NCBI GenBank assembly: GCA_049970695.1 | Contig: JBMFML010000008.1 | Span: forward strand, 1 to 53,162 | From: UBA285 sp049970695 | Lineage (GTDB): Archaea > Thermoproteota > Thermoprotei_A > Sulfolobales > Desulfurococcaceae | Direction of reading: 5' to 3' | DNA: 53,162 nucleotides | The notes under the pieces: generated by a model | Told to the model about the DNA's origin: nothing | The model's input: only the letters and a program-made list of their open reading frames with translations | Databases searched by the model: none | Made by a program: the position numbers and the translations under genes | Part shown: positions 17,473 to 24,571 of the stretch, piece after piece | Position numbering within the stretch: the first letter of the stretch is position 1 | Layout: the number at the start of each line of letters is the position of its first letter

Positions 17473-17760
17473 CTACTCTTCAGATTCTTCCTCGACCTCG
17501 CTGCGTGCAAATTCCTCTAAGAAGATCTCGTAGTACTCTTTAAGCATTTCTCGCTCTTCAGGCGTTAGCTTCGACTCCTGCCCCTCGCTAACGCTGGCCG
17601 TTGCTGTTCTCTTTGATTTTTCTACTTGATACTTCATGCCGTACTTTACGCCTTCTCTGGGCTTGACCTCAAAGCCGCACTTAGGGCACTTTAGGTAAAC
17701 GTCGTCGCCTTTTTTCACAGGAACCATTACGGAGCCGCATCTCGGGCACAATTTAACCAT
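17473..17760 (-). CDS. TFS/RpoM-like zinc ribbon protein lacking the second ribbon
   Basis: The N-terminus CPRCGSVMVPVKKGDDVYLKCPKCGFE is the Rpb9/TFIIS-type zinc ribbon seen at the start of transcription factor S. In TFS a second ribbon with the catalytic Asp-Glu pair follows and rescues backtracked polymerase. Here the 95-residue protein instead continues with a Lys/Arg/Thr linker and an acidic helix (LTPEEREMLKEYYEIFLEEF) ending EEESEE. It therefore keeps the polymerase-docking half only. The gene stands alone between the C/D sRNA candidate and 5S rRNA. Confidence 0.8.
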   Translation of the reverse strand: MVKLCPRCGSVMVPVKKGDDVYLKCPKCGFEVKPREGVKYGMKYQVEKSKRTATASVSEGQESKLTPEEREMLKEYYEIFLEEFARSEVEEESEE

Positions 17761-17873
17761 GCTAGCAAGTCACCACTTTTCTAACACTCCTTGATATTTG
17801 GCATGATAGGGGTTATTATACCGGGTTTTTACACAGGCTTCAATTGCTCATTTAGTTGATAAGCGGTGGGAGC

Positions 17874-18008
17874 GCGGCGCCCGATCCCAGCTCAGAGTGG
17901 CTGCGAGGCCTCGCGGACCTCACAGCCACTCTGACGTGGCCGGCTTAACTTCCGGGTTCGAAATGAGACCGGGTGTTGCCCGGCCACTATGGCCGGGTCG
18001 GGCGCCGC
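17874..18008 (-). rRNA. rrf: 5S ribosomal RNA
   Basis: The minus strand begins and ends with an 11-bp closing stem (GCGGCGCCCGA with TCGGGCGCCGC). Inside are the archaeal 5S landmarks: CCCGGCCATAGTGGCCGGG, the loop-B/C text CACCCGGTCTCATTTCGAAC, CCGGAAGTTAAGCC, and the CAGAGTGGC/GCCACTCTG arm. The length is about 135 nt. No 16S or 23S sequence is nearby, so 5S is unlinked, as is usual in Thermoproteota. Confidence 0.95.
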
Positions 18009-18034
18009 ATGTGCTACTAGATTCTTACAGGTTT

Positions 18035-18304
18035 TTAAAGCTTGCTCTTTTCAACGGCGTATATACCCCTTATTTTCATTTGTCCACCACACTTAGGACA
18101 CTTGCCTTTGAGAAGCCCAATGAAGTCCCCTGCTTCGTAGTCTCTTTCTAGCTTGTAATTGCACTGCATACATGCCAGAACTTCCCTAATAGCATATTCA
18201 GGTTTGCGTTTTCTTCTAGTTCGAAGTGCGTTGTATAAGTAGTAGATTAGTATGAGTGCTAGGAGTATTGCAATAATTACGTTTGTGACCTGCTCGCCGT
18301 TCAT
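18035..18304 (-). CDS. Membrane-anchored zinc ribbon protein, 89 aa
   Basis: I do not recognise a named family. An N-terminal transmembrane helix (IIAILLALILIYYLYNAL, about residues 10-27) is followed by a basic stop-transfer stretch RTRRKRK. The cytoplasmic part has paired cysteines, CMQC and CPKC, 25 residues apart, forming a likely zinc ribbon. It begins 6 bases after the stop of the DUF1512 membrane protein, so the two are very probably co-transcribed and may act together at the membrane. Confidence 0.8.
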   Translation of the reverse strand: MNGEQVTNVIIAILLALILIYYLYNALRTRRKRKPEYAIREVLACMQCNYKLERDYEAGDFIGLLKGKCPKCGGQMKIRGIYAVEKSKL

Positions 18305-18310
18305 GACTCG

Positions 18311-19417
18311 TCACCCGGGTACGCCTATGGTATTTCCAATGCAAGCTACTATTACTGTTGCATTGGGCTTCGTGTGCTCTTCAATAAGCTTTTCAAGGTA
18401 CAGTAGAGTCCTCTCTGCCGCTTCAAACACTTCTTTTTTCATGACTGTTATGGCATCTCTCAAGTCCATTTTTATGACTATGGCTCTTAGCGGTATGTTG
18501 TACTTGGCTGCCGCTCTCTCTATGGCTATTTTCTCGGGCCCGGGATCTCCTATTGCCGCTCCATATCCCTCAGCGACAGACCCTACTTCCTCGCCCTCAA
18601 GTTTTAATGCAGCATCAATTGTCACAATCAAATCCACCGCACCCCTTAGCTCTTCTACGAGCTTGTTAATGACTGCTCCTGGATGTCCCACATTACTGCC
18701 AGGACCCTCGGCCTTTACTAAGAGTATCCTCCTCTCCTTGTAGAACACTTCAAAAACGCTGGTGTCGTCTATTACCCTTCGCGATCTAACCTCGCCCTTT
18801 TCTGCTAGCATGTAGGCTATCAAGGGACCTACGCTGTCTCCTATAGGCATGCCCTGCGTGAATGGCGTAAGTGCTTCGTGGTATGTTTGAACAATTTTTA
18901 GAATTTGCGGCATTAAGTATTGGAGCTGCATTATCAATATGTAATTGTTTTCTTTTTCTCCGACGAGGATATAGTGCCTAACTATCTTGTATATGTAGTT
19001 AAGCGCCGCAACTATTGCGAGAGAAGACTCGATAAGGCTTCTCTCGTACTTGCTCAACTTAGGCAGGGCTTCTGCCACTATAGACCTTGTGTGATTTTCG
19101 TAAACCCTTATCAAGTGATCGAGCCTCTTTATTATGTCTGTAGGCTCTATTTCTACGGGCTCGATAAAGAAGGCTTCAGTAATCCTATTAATTAGGACTT
19201 CAGGATTGCTTGACCCGAGGCCGTGAAGAATGTTCCTTACTTTTTGCTTGTCTTCTTCTAAAATAGACTTGATAACACTGAGCTTCGTCTTCAGCTCTAA
19301 TATCCACAGCTTGAGTTGTATTTTCTGGTAAAGCCCCGTTATGAGCAATATAAACAGCACTAGCCAGATTAGCTGGACCAGCACACCAGTATCCAGCAAG
19401 TACAACCCCTTAACCAC
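18311..19417 (-). CDS. DUF1512 membrane protein
   Basis: This 368-residue protein has one N-terminal membrane helix (LLDTGVLVQLIWLVLFILLI) and a large soluble part. The soluble part includes an all-helical region and a C-terminal domain with AEGPGSNVGHPGAVI, VDLIVTIDAALKLEGEEVGSV and IGDPGPEKIAIERAAA. These blocks match the archaeal DUF1512 family as I remember it. The biochemical function is unknown. It heads a two-gene operon with the zinc-ribbon membrane protein and lies next to tRNA-Ala. Confidence 0.8.
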   Translation of the reverse strand: MVKGLYLLDTGVLVQLIWLVLFILLITGLYQKIQLKLWILELKTKLSVIKSILEEDKQKVRNILHGLGSSNPEVLINRITEAFFIEPVEIEPTDIIKRLDHLIRVYENHTRSIVAEALPKLSKYERSLIESSLAIVAALNYIYKIVRHYILVGEKENNYILIMQLQYLMPQILKIVQTYHEALTPFTQGMPIGDSVGPLIAYMLAEKGEVRSRRVIDDTSVFEVFYKERRILLVKAEGPGSNVGHPGAVINKLVEELRGAVDLIVTIDAALKLEGEEVGSVAEGYGAAIGDPGPEKIAIERAAAKYNIPLRAIVIKMDLRDAITVMKKEVFEAAERTLLYLEKLIEEHTKPNATVIVACIGNTIGVPG

Positions 19418-19450
19418 AATTTGGAGGGGGTTTAATAAAGAGTAGTGTTA

Positions 19451-19555
<105 letters not shown>

Positions 19556-19605
19556 ACCCAAAAGTACTTGACTACTACTGGGCTTTTAAAACACTCACGA
19601 GCTGA

Positions 19606-20706
19606 TTACCTAGTAATCTTTGCCTGCAGTAGTTCTTCTAAGAGTTTAGTTGTTTCCTTGCTTGAAAACAGCTTTGTTTGTATGTTACTTACCAGCTTAA
19701 TGAGCGCGTCTGCTGTGGCGTTTTTGAGATCAAGTGGGTGTATTTTGCCCTGCGCGTACATCGCTTCGAGCTCTTCAATGCTGTATACATCTATAGGCCC
19801 TCCATATTGAGCGGGTCTCTCGATGTGTAGCACAAAGCCGGGTTGTTGAAACAGCAAGTACTTGTTTATTTCTATAATTGGGTTGAACTCGATAACTCTT
19901 GGTGGACAGTAGGCGTCCATGAGTTTCTTTCTAATGATCTCTGGCGCGTCGTGGACGAATATTGCTGTTTCTGGTTTGCTCTTGCTCATTTTGACTTCCG
20001 ACGCTGCCTCATCTATTTCTAGTTCTCTTAGCTGTACCGGCTTCTTCTCGGGTCCTCTTATACCTGATATTAAGGGGGTGTGTATGGCCACCGGCTTTTT
20101 GAATCCAAGCTTTTCTGCTAGATCTCTTGCAAGCATGTGTGCTTTTCTCTGATCTAGCCCGCCTAGGGCTATGTCGAGGTCTAGGTAGAATATGTCTGTT
20201 ACCTGCATTAGCGGGTATATTAGCTTAGAGAAGTCCGTTTCTGCCTCACTAGCCGTTCTACCCATTATTGTGAGCGCTCTCTTGACTCTAGCGAGACTAG
20301 TTCTCTTCGCCGCCTTTATTAGTATCTCCCAGTACTCCTTGTCGCTGACCAGGTCTTCTGCATCTATGTATTTAACTCGAGTTTCTGGCACTCCTACGGC
20401 TTCGAGAACTTTTCGAGTATACCTGGCTGCCTTTCTAATAAGCTCCATGTCTCCGCCGAGCTTGTCATTTATATATGCGTGCCACGTGGCTTCGAGCACG
20501 TAAAACTCCACCCCTACATCAACGAGGTCTTTAACCTTGTACATCCAAACAAGCCACCCAATGTGGACAAGGCCGCTTGGCTCAAAACCCAAGTAGCCTT
20601 TTACCCTCTCCTCTCTCGAAAGCAGTGCTGCGAGCTCGTCTCTAGTTACAACCTCAACTGTATTGCGCAAGACAATGCTCAGCTTATCAAGGCTTCCCGC
20701 GCCCAC
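19606..20706 (-). CDS. tyrS: Tyrosyl-tRNA synthetase
   Basis: This class I synthetase has the HIGH-type motif in GFEPSGLVHIGW and the KMSKS loop in VKMSKSKPETAIF. The active-site block LIYPLMQVTDIFYLDLDIALGGLDQRKAHMLAR is typical of archaeal TyrRS and separates it from TrpRS. The 366 residues are normal. It stands alone, downstream of tRNA-Ala in gene order on the same strand. Confidence 0.95.
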   Translation of the reverse strand: MGAGSLDKLSIVLRNTVEVVTRDELAALLSREERVKGYLGFEPSGLVHIGWLVWMYKVKDLVDVGVEFYVLEATWHAYINDKLGGDMELIRKAARYTRKVLEAVGVPETRVKYIDAEDLVSDKEYWEILIKAAKRTSLARVKRALTIMGRTASEAETDFSKLIYPLMQVTDIFYLDLDIALGGLDQRKAHMLARDLAEKLGFKKPVAIHTPLISGIRGPEKKPVQLRELEIDEAASEVKMSKSKPETAIFVHDAPEIIRKKLMDAYCPPRVIEFNPIIEINKYLLFQQPGFVLHIERPAQYGGPIDVYSIEELEAMYAQGKIHPLDLKNATADALIKLVSNIQTKLFSSKETTKLLEELLQAKITR

Positions 20707-20790
20707 GTGAATTCGCCTAAAGCTTCTATTCCCTTAATTCCCCGGTAACTTTTATAGCTTGTAGTTGCTCTGCCCCTAGAGTCATATGTG

Positions 20791-20805
20791 CGCGCTGAAA
20801 GCGCG
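20791..20805. terminator. Short perfect hairpin CGCGCT-GAA-AGCGCG
   Basis: A 6-bp stem with a GAA triloop stands in the 159-base gap after the 3' end of the UPF0173 gene and before the TyrRS start. It is the only obvious structure there. It could mark the end of the UPF0173 transcript or be part of a leader. A minus-strand TATA-like TATAAAAG lies close to the TyrRS start. Confidence 0.3.
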
Positions 20806-20865
20806 GCTAACTCTTCATAGTAGCAATTAAAATTAGGGTAGAAAACAACTAACCGATTTAAGTGA

Positions 20866-21558
20866 CTATTGAGGGGGGTAGGTGTAAGATTCGCCTGGTT
20901 TCAAGATGACTACTTTAACCCCGGTTTTTTCCTCGACGAGCTTCTTGAACTCCCAGGGGTCGGCCTGTATTACCGGGAAAGTATTGTAGTGCATTGGAAT
21001 GGCTACTCGAGGTTTTATGAGCTCGGCGGCCTTGGCTGCTTCTTTAACACCCATCGTAAAGTGCCCGCCTATTGGTAGCATTGCTATGTCAGGGTTGTAG
21101 AGCTCTCCTATGAAGGCCATTTCAGCAAATAATCCTGTGTCACCCGCGTGATATATCTTGACGTCAAGTCCGCCAACGACGACTCCTACGGGTGCCCCCC
21201 TAGTACTGCTGTGCAAAGCAGGAGTCAGTACTACTTCGAGGTCACCTATTTTAAGCCTGCCTCCTATATTACCGCCAATGCTTTTTACTCCCTGTTCCCT
21301 GGCGTATTCCGCCAGTTCGTAGATGCCTATTATGGTCGCGCCGGTTGCTTTTGCTATGTCTATTGCGTTACCCAGGTGATCCCCGTGGTCGTGCGTTACA
21401 ACTATGTAATCTATTCTTTTGTTTAAGTAATCACTGAGCTTTGCAGGGCTCTGTGGGTTTTCGACCCACGGGTCTATTAGGACCGTCTTGGGGGATCCAT
21501 CTAGCCCTGTTAAGACCACTTCGAAAAAGCTGTGGCCCAGGTACTTTATGAGAGCCAT
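20866..21558 (-). CDS. UPF0173 metal-dependent hydrolase (metallo-beta-lactamase fold)
   Basis: The zinc-binding motif THDHGDHLGNA (H-x-H-x-D-H) is near residue 55. The next ligand His is in VLTPALHSS, the Asp in KIYHAGDTGLF, and the last His in AIPMHYNTF. These blocks and the opening IKYLGHSFFEV are the UPF0173 family, related to UlaG. Its substrate is unknown. The 230-residue length is usual. It is divergent from methionine aminopeptidase. Confidence 0.92.
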   Translation of the reverse strand: MALIKYLGHSFFEVVLTGLDGSPKTVLIDPWVENPQSPAKLSDYLNKRIDYIVVTHDHGDHLGNAIDIAKATGATIIGIYELAEYAREQGVKSIGGNIGGRLKIGDLEVVLTPALHSSTRGAPVGVVVGGLDVKIYHAGDTGLFAEMAFIGELYNPDIAMLPIGGHFTMGVKEAAKAAELIKPRVAIPMHYNTFPVIQADPWEFKKLVEEKTGVKVVILKPGESYTYPPQ

Positions 21559-21648
21559 GAAACCCCCCAGTAGCCAATTTACCTCATTAAAGCTAAAAAA
21601 CAGAATTGAGTGTGCAGATATCGTTTTGAATGAGTGCAGGGGGCGAGC

Positions 21649-22548
21649 ATGATTGATGAAGAGGCGCTCAAAAAACTAGTAAAGGCAGGCGAAATTGCCA
21701 AGAGGGTGCGTGAATACGCTGAAAAGCTCGTCAAACCGGGCGCGAGGCTGCTAGACATTGCAGAGTTGCTGGAAAAGCGCATTAGAGAGCTCGGCGGCGA
21801 GCCGGCATTTCCAGTTAACATAGGAATAAATGAAGTGGCTGCTCACTACACGCCGGTTTTGTCGGATGCAACCGTGCTACCAGATAACTCCATTGTAAAA
21901 ATAGACATAGGCGTGCACGTCGACGGGTTTATAGCTGATACTGCAGTAACTGTTTCTCTTAACCCCGCTTTCGAGGGACTAGTAGAAGCTGCTAGACTTG
22001 CACTTGAAAAAGCTCTAGAGGCTTTTCGCCCGGGCATAAGGGCGTCTGAGTTGGGCAGCGTCATTGAAAAGGCCATCAAGTCGGCCGGCTACAAGTCTAT
22101 CAAGAACTTGAGTGGGCATGGAATGGCGAGATACGTTATACACAGTGGCGTGACTATACCAAACTTCGGGGACGCTTTTTCTTGGCACAGGCTTGAAGAG
22201 GGGGTCTACGCGATTGAGCCTTTTGCAACCAATGGCGTTGGCTTAGTAGAGGAGGCCCCACTAGTCACTATATATGCATTAAAGCAGAAAACAAGGCGTC
22301 TTTTGCAGCAAGCCGAGCACTTCTACAATAAGGTCTATGGCGAGAGAAGGACCCTGCCATTTACGCTAAGGTGGTATGTTGGGAGCGCCGACGAGTATTC
22401 GAGTGCACTAGAAGTGCTCAACTTGTTAAAGAAGTGCAAGTGCCTTGTAGAGTACCCCGTTCTAGTTGAAAAAGGAAGGGGTTTAGTATCTCAGTTTGAG
22501 CACACGGTTGTGGTTTTGAAAAACGAAGTTGTAGTTACAACTGCTTGA
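21649..22548 (+). CDS. map: Methionine aminopeptidase, type II
   Basis: It removes the initiator methionine from new proteins. The dinuclear metal ligands are visible: Asp in IDIGVHVDGFIADTAVTV (two), His in SGHGMARYVIHSG, Glu in YAIEPFATNG and Glu in SQFEHTVVV. The insert between the last two blocks marks type II. The frame is open from a GTG at 21634, but the ATG at 21649 follows an AGGGGG site with 5-base spacing, so I use that. It lies convergent with the RAM-domain gene. Confidence 0.95.
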   Translation: MIDEEALKKLVKAGEIAKRVREYAEKLVKPGARLLDIAELLEKRIRELGGEPAFPVNIGINEVAAHYTPVLSDATVLPDNSIVKIDIGVHVDGFIADTAVTVSLNPAFEGLVEAARLALEKALEAFRPGIRASELGSVIEKAIKSAGYKSIKNLSGHGMARYVIHSGVTIPNFGDAFSWHRLEEGVYAIEPFATNGVGLVEEAPLVTIYALKQKTRRLLQQAEHFYNKVYGERRTLPFTLRWYVGSADEYSSALEVLNLLKKCKCLVEYPVLVEKGRGLVSQFEHTVVVLKNEVVVTTA

Positions 22549-22566
22549 GGCTGGTTGTTGGGCAGT

Positions 22567-22821
22567 CTACTTGGTCCTCTCCTCGACTACTATCATTGTA
22601 ACAGTAGTTCTAATGTCGGGAAGCTTCCTTATTTTGTTGGTTACTATTTCCCTTATTCTTTCAAGCGCGTCGGTTTCCACTTTTACGACAATATCATACG
22701 TACCGTAGACTATGTAAGCCTCCTTTACCTCGGGGATTTTCATTAGCTCATCTAATACTTTGCTCTCAGCACCTATCTCTGTTTGTATTAGGATTATGGC
22801 AGATTTCGTGCTCTTCTGCAC
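22567..22821 (-). CDS. Stand-alone Lrp/AsnC-type RAM domain protein
   Basis: The 84 residues form only the ligand-binding (RAM) half of Lrp/AsnC regulators. It has AIILIQTEIGAESKVLDELMKIPEVKEAYIVYGTYDIVVKVE and then a helix plus a strand ending TVTMIVVEE. There is no DNA-binding domain. Such proteins form ring oligomers that bind amino acids and may modulate full-length Lrp proteins. The GTYD segment matches the family's effector-site region. It is convergent with map. Confidence 0.88.
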   Translation of the reverse strand: MQKSTKSAIILIQTEIGAESKVLDELMKIPEVKEAYIVYGTYDIVVKVETDALERIREIVTNKIRKLPDIRTTVTMIVVEERTK

Positions 22822-22869
22822 TTAATACCCCCGGATATTATTATTTCGTCCTTTGGTAAATAAGCATTT

Positions 22870-23436
22870 TTGGCGTACCTAATGGAGCCGAGCAGGGAGG
22901 TCAGAGTCTACGCGCTCCTTTACTACGAAGACAGCCCGGATAAGAACACGGCTCTTAAAATGGTACGCTTTGGATTGGCTACTCGAGTAAACAAAAAAAG
23001 CATTAGGAGCAGGCCACTTGTTCTTAATCCGTACAGCGAAAATTACCTCGGTCCGTGGTTGAGGAGTTACGCGCTCGAGCATGGAATACTAGTTGTTGAC
23101 GCAAGCTGGAAGAAACTTGCGAGAAGGCACTTTAGTGGCATTAAGGGTATTCACGTAAAGCTCCCTCCACTACTACCTGGAAATCCGGTGAACTATGGAA
23201 AGCCCTGCATGCTTTCAAGCATAGAAGCTGTCGCAGCATCACTCTACATACTAGGTTTTGTAGAGCAGTACAATAAGCTCCTTAAATTGTATAAGTGGAT
23301 GTCTACTTTCCACGAGCTCAATAAAGAATTGCTAAGTCTCTATTCATCGGCGAACAGCGTTGATGAAGTGATGAGAATCATAGAAGACTACTGGGGTTCC
23401 CGCGAAGTTTGCTACGTAATAGCCGGAGAAGAGTAG
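22870..23436 (+). CDS. tsr3: Tsr3-type rRNA aminocarboxypropyltransferase
   Basis: Tsr3 transfers the aminocarboxypropyl group of SAM to a hypermodified pseudouridine of small-subunit rRNA. Archaeal members place it on N1-methylpseudouridine or pseudouridine. Recognisable blocks are VVDASWKKLARRHF, the LPPLLPGNPVNYGKPCMLSSIEAVAASLYILGF core with SAM-contacting residues, and LLKLYKWMSTFHELNKELL. The 188 residues are typical. It ends 8 bases before the 3' end of the RNase P RNA gene on the other strand, placing two rRNA/tRNA maturation genes tail to tail. Confidence 0.92.
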   Translation: MAYLMEPSREVRVYALLYYEDSPDKNTALKMVRFGLATRVNKKSIRSRPLVLNPYSENYLGPWLRSYALEHGILVVDASWKKLARRHFSGIKGIHVKLPPLLPGNPVNYGKPCMLSSIEAVAASLYILGFVEQYNKLLKLYKWMSTFHELNKELLSLYSSANSVDEVMRIIEDYWGSREVCYVIAGEE

Positions 23437-23444
23437 GGTGTTTC

Positions 23445-23764
23445 GGCGGGGCCGGGCTATAACCCGTGTTCTGTTCCTCCCCGCATTTGTCTAAGCGGCC
23501 CGTACTGGTCACGCGGCACCTCATCCCAGGCCCGGGCCTTGCACCGCGCGGGACGGCCGTTTCAACGCCTCCACCGTGGTCCTCCGTAGTTTACGACCCC
23601 CGTTGCCGGGGGCTGGACTACATCATTGCCATACCACGGTGGCCGTACCGTTTCTGTGCCGTTGCCACGGGGACTACCCGTGCCCCTTTCGGGGCCGCGC
23701 TGCCGCGGGGTGCACGGAGTTTCCTCACCCCTTGCGGGGCGTAAGCGGGGCGCCCGGCCCCGCC
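23445..23764 (-). ncRNA. rnpB: RNase P RNA
   Basis: The minus strand starts and ends with complementary GC-rich ends (GGCGGGGCCGGGC and its partner GCCCGGCCCCGCC). Conserved region I reads GGTGAGGAAACTCCG near the 5' end. ACAGAAAC follows in the middle. The 3' part has AGACAAATGC and then GGAACAGAACACGGGTTATAG, the hallmark of conserved region V in archaeal and bacterial RNase P RNA. At about 320 nt it retains the specificity domain, so it is a full-length type A-like RNA. It matures tRNA 5' ends with its protein partners. Confidence 0.95.
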
Positions 23765-23834
23765 ACTGTCGGTAGTTCTCTAAAGGGACTATTATAAGCT
23801 ATAAGCTGCACGGCCCAAATGCAGGACAGGCCAC

Positions 23835-23870
23835 TCCACTTGAAAAGGAGGGGTGGAACTAAAGGTTTCC
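23835..23870. repeat. Degenerate repeat copy 1 (TCCACT...GGGGTGGAAC)
   Basis: This 36-base segment shares about 28 positions with copy 3. Its core is framed by TCCAC and GTGGA, so each copy can form a stem with a loop of about 13 bases. It starts TCCACTTGAAAAGG and ends AAAGGTTTCC. Confidence 0.6.
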
Positions 23871-24082
23871 AATAAGCTTCTTTCCCTTTTCAGCACCTAC
23901 CCCCTTGTTTCAACTAGACTATTCAATTTGTTTTAGAGCGTCATTTACAGCACTTATGGTACATGTTGTGATTATTTCGCAATTCTTATAGTAGTAGAAG
24001 TGCTATAAGAGGCTTCTACGTCTTTATACAAACTTAAATATCCAAACACATCAATCTTCACCGAGACTTCCACTAGCATGTT

Positions 24083-24108
24083 TCCACTGGAAGTATAGGG
24101 GTAGGATC
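24083..24108. repeat. Degenerate repeat copy 2
   Basis: The copy reads TCCACTGGAAGTATAGGGG and then TAGGATC. It begins 39 bases before copy 3 and is less complete: the right arm has GTAGGA instead of GTGGAA. A further partial TTCCACTAG occurs just upstream at about 24069. Confidence 0.55.
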
Positions 24109-24121
24109 TTGGCACTTGATT

Positions 24122-24157
24122 TCCACTAGAAGTAAAGGGGTGGAACAATAGGTTGCC
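24122..24157. repeat. Degenerate repeat copy 3
   Basis: This copy reads TCCACTAGAAGTAAAGGGG then TGGAACAATAGGTTGCC. With the preceding T it has a TTCCAC/GTGGAA inverted pair. An inverted TCTAGTGGAA at about 24197 repeats its left end on the opposite strand. Confidence 0.6.
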
Positions 24158-24304
24158 ACGGATGAATGAGTGGCGGATCTGCCCAGAACTAGCGGTGTCT
24201 AGTGGAAGCAGACCCCTGAAACCACTGGTTTCTCGCAAACCCGTTCCCGCGAAAGCTTATTTTATTAAGCCTCAACATTCCCTATTGGGCGGTGAACGCG
24301 TCGC

Positions 24305-24571
24305 ATGGATAGTACTGCTAGTGAGAGAGTAATAGTAGTTGGGAAAAGGAAGATAACCGATTACTTAATTGAAATTGCAGTTTTATTTCAAGAAGCACCA
24401 GTAGTAGTACTTAAAGGAGAGGGGCGGTTCATAAGCAAAGCCGTTGATCTCTACAACGCAGTTATGTCGAGGATGGGAGAAAGCGTGGAGCTGCTCGACG
24501 TCTCAATTGGCAGTAGCTCTGTAGAAGGTAGAATAAGGCCCTATATACTGATAAAGATTAAGAGAAGGTAG
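24305..24571 (+). CDS. Alba chromatin protein (Alba2-like)
   Basis: Alba dimers coat DNA and RNA in archaea. The 88 residues carry VVGKRKITDYLIEIAV with the DNA-facing lysines (K14, K16), then GEGRFISKAVDLYNAVMSRM. Where Alba1 proteins have the dimer-dimer phenylalanine, this one has Met57. That is the Alba2 pattern, in which the paralogue heterodimerises and alters fibre packing. The last 69 bases of the gene overlap the 3' end of reverse gyrase on the other strand. Confidence 0.92.
   Translation: MDSTASERVIVVGKRKITDYLIEIAVLFQEAPVVVLKGEGRFISKAVDLYNAVMSRMGESVELLDVSIGSSSVEGRIRPYILIKIKRR

Larger units (their letters stand above)
23765..24304. other. 540-base gap with degenerate repeats; no convincing gene
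   Basis: Between the RNase P RNA 5' end and the first alba gene I see no gene I would support. The first part should hold the RNase P promoter on the minus strand. The middle contains an A/T-rich stretch, and the rest holds three related repeats listed separately. An 88-codon minus-strand frame crosses the repeats but has no recognisable features. The end supplies the alba promoter: an A/T-rich TTTATTAAGC box about 30-35 bases before the coding start. Confidence 0.7.

Noticed and set aside
17895..18150. Plus-strand frame of 84 codons
   Set aside because: Antisense to 5S rRNA.
23466..23797. Plus-strand open frames of 92 and 73 codons in a GC-rich block
   Set aside because: They lie antisense to RNase P RNA; the conserved RNA motifs explain the sequence and its composition.
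23835..24157. Intact CRISPR array
   Set aside because: Only three imperfect copies, unequal spacing (one spacer of about 13 bases), and no cas genes nearby.
23972..24238. 88-codon minus-strand frame over the repeats
   Set aside because: Its repeated TSSGN segments come from the DNA repeats, and it lacks a plausible start site or known domain.
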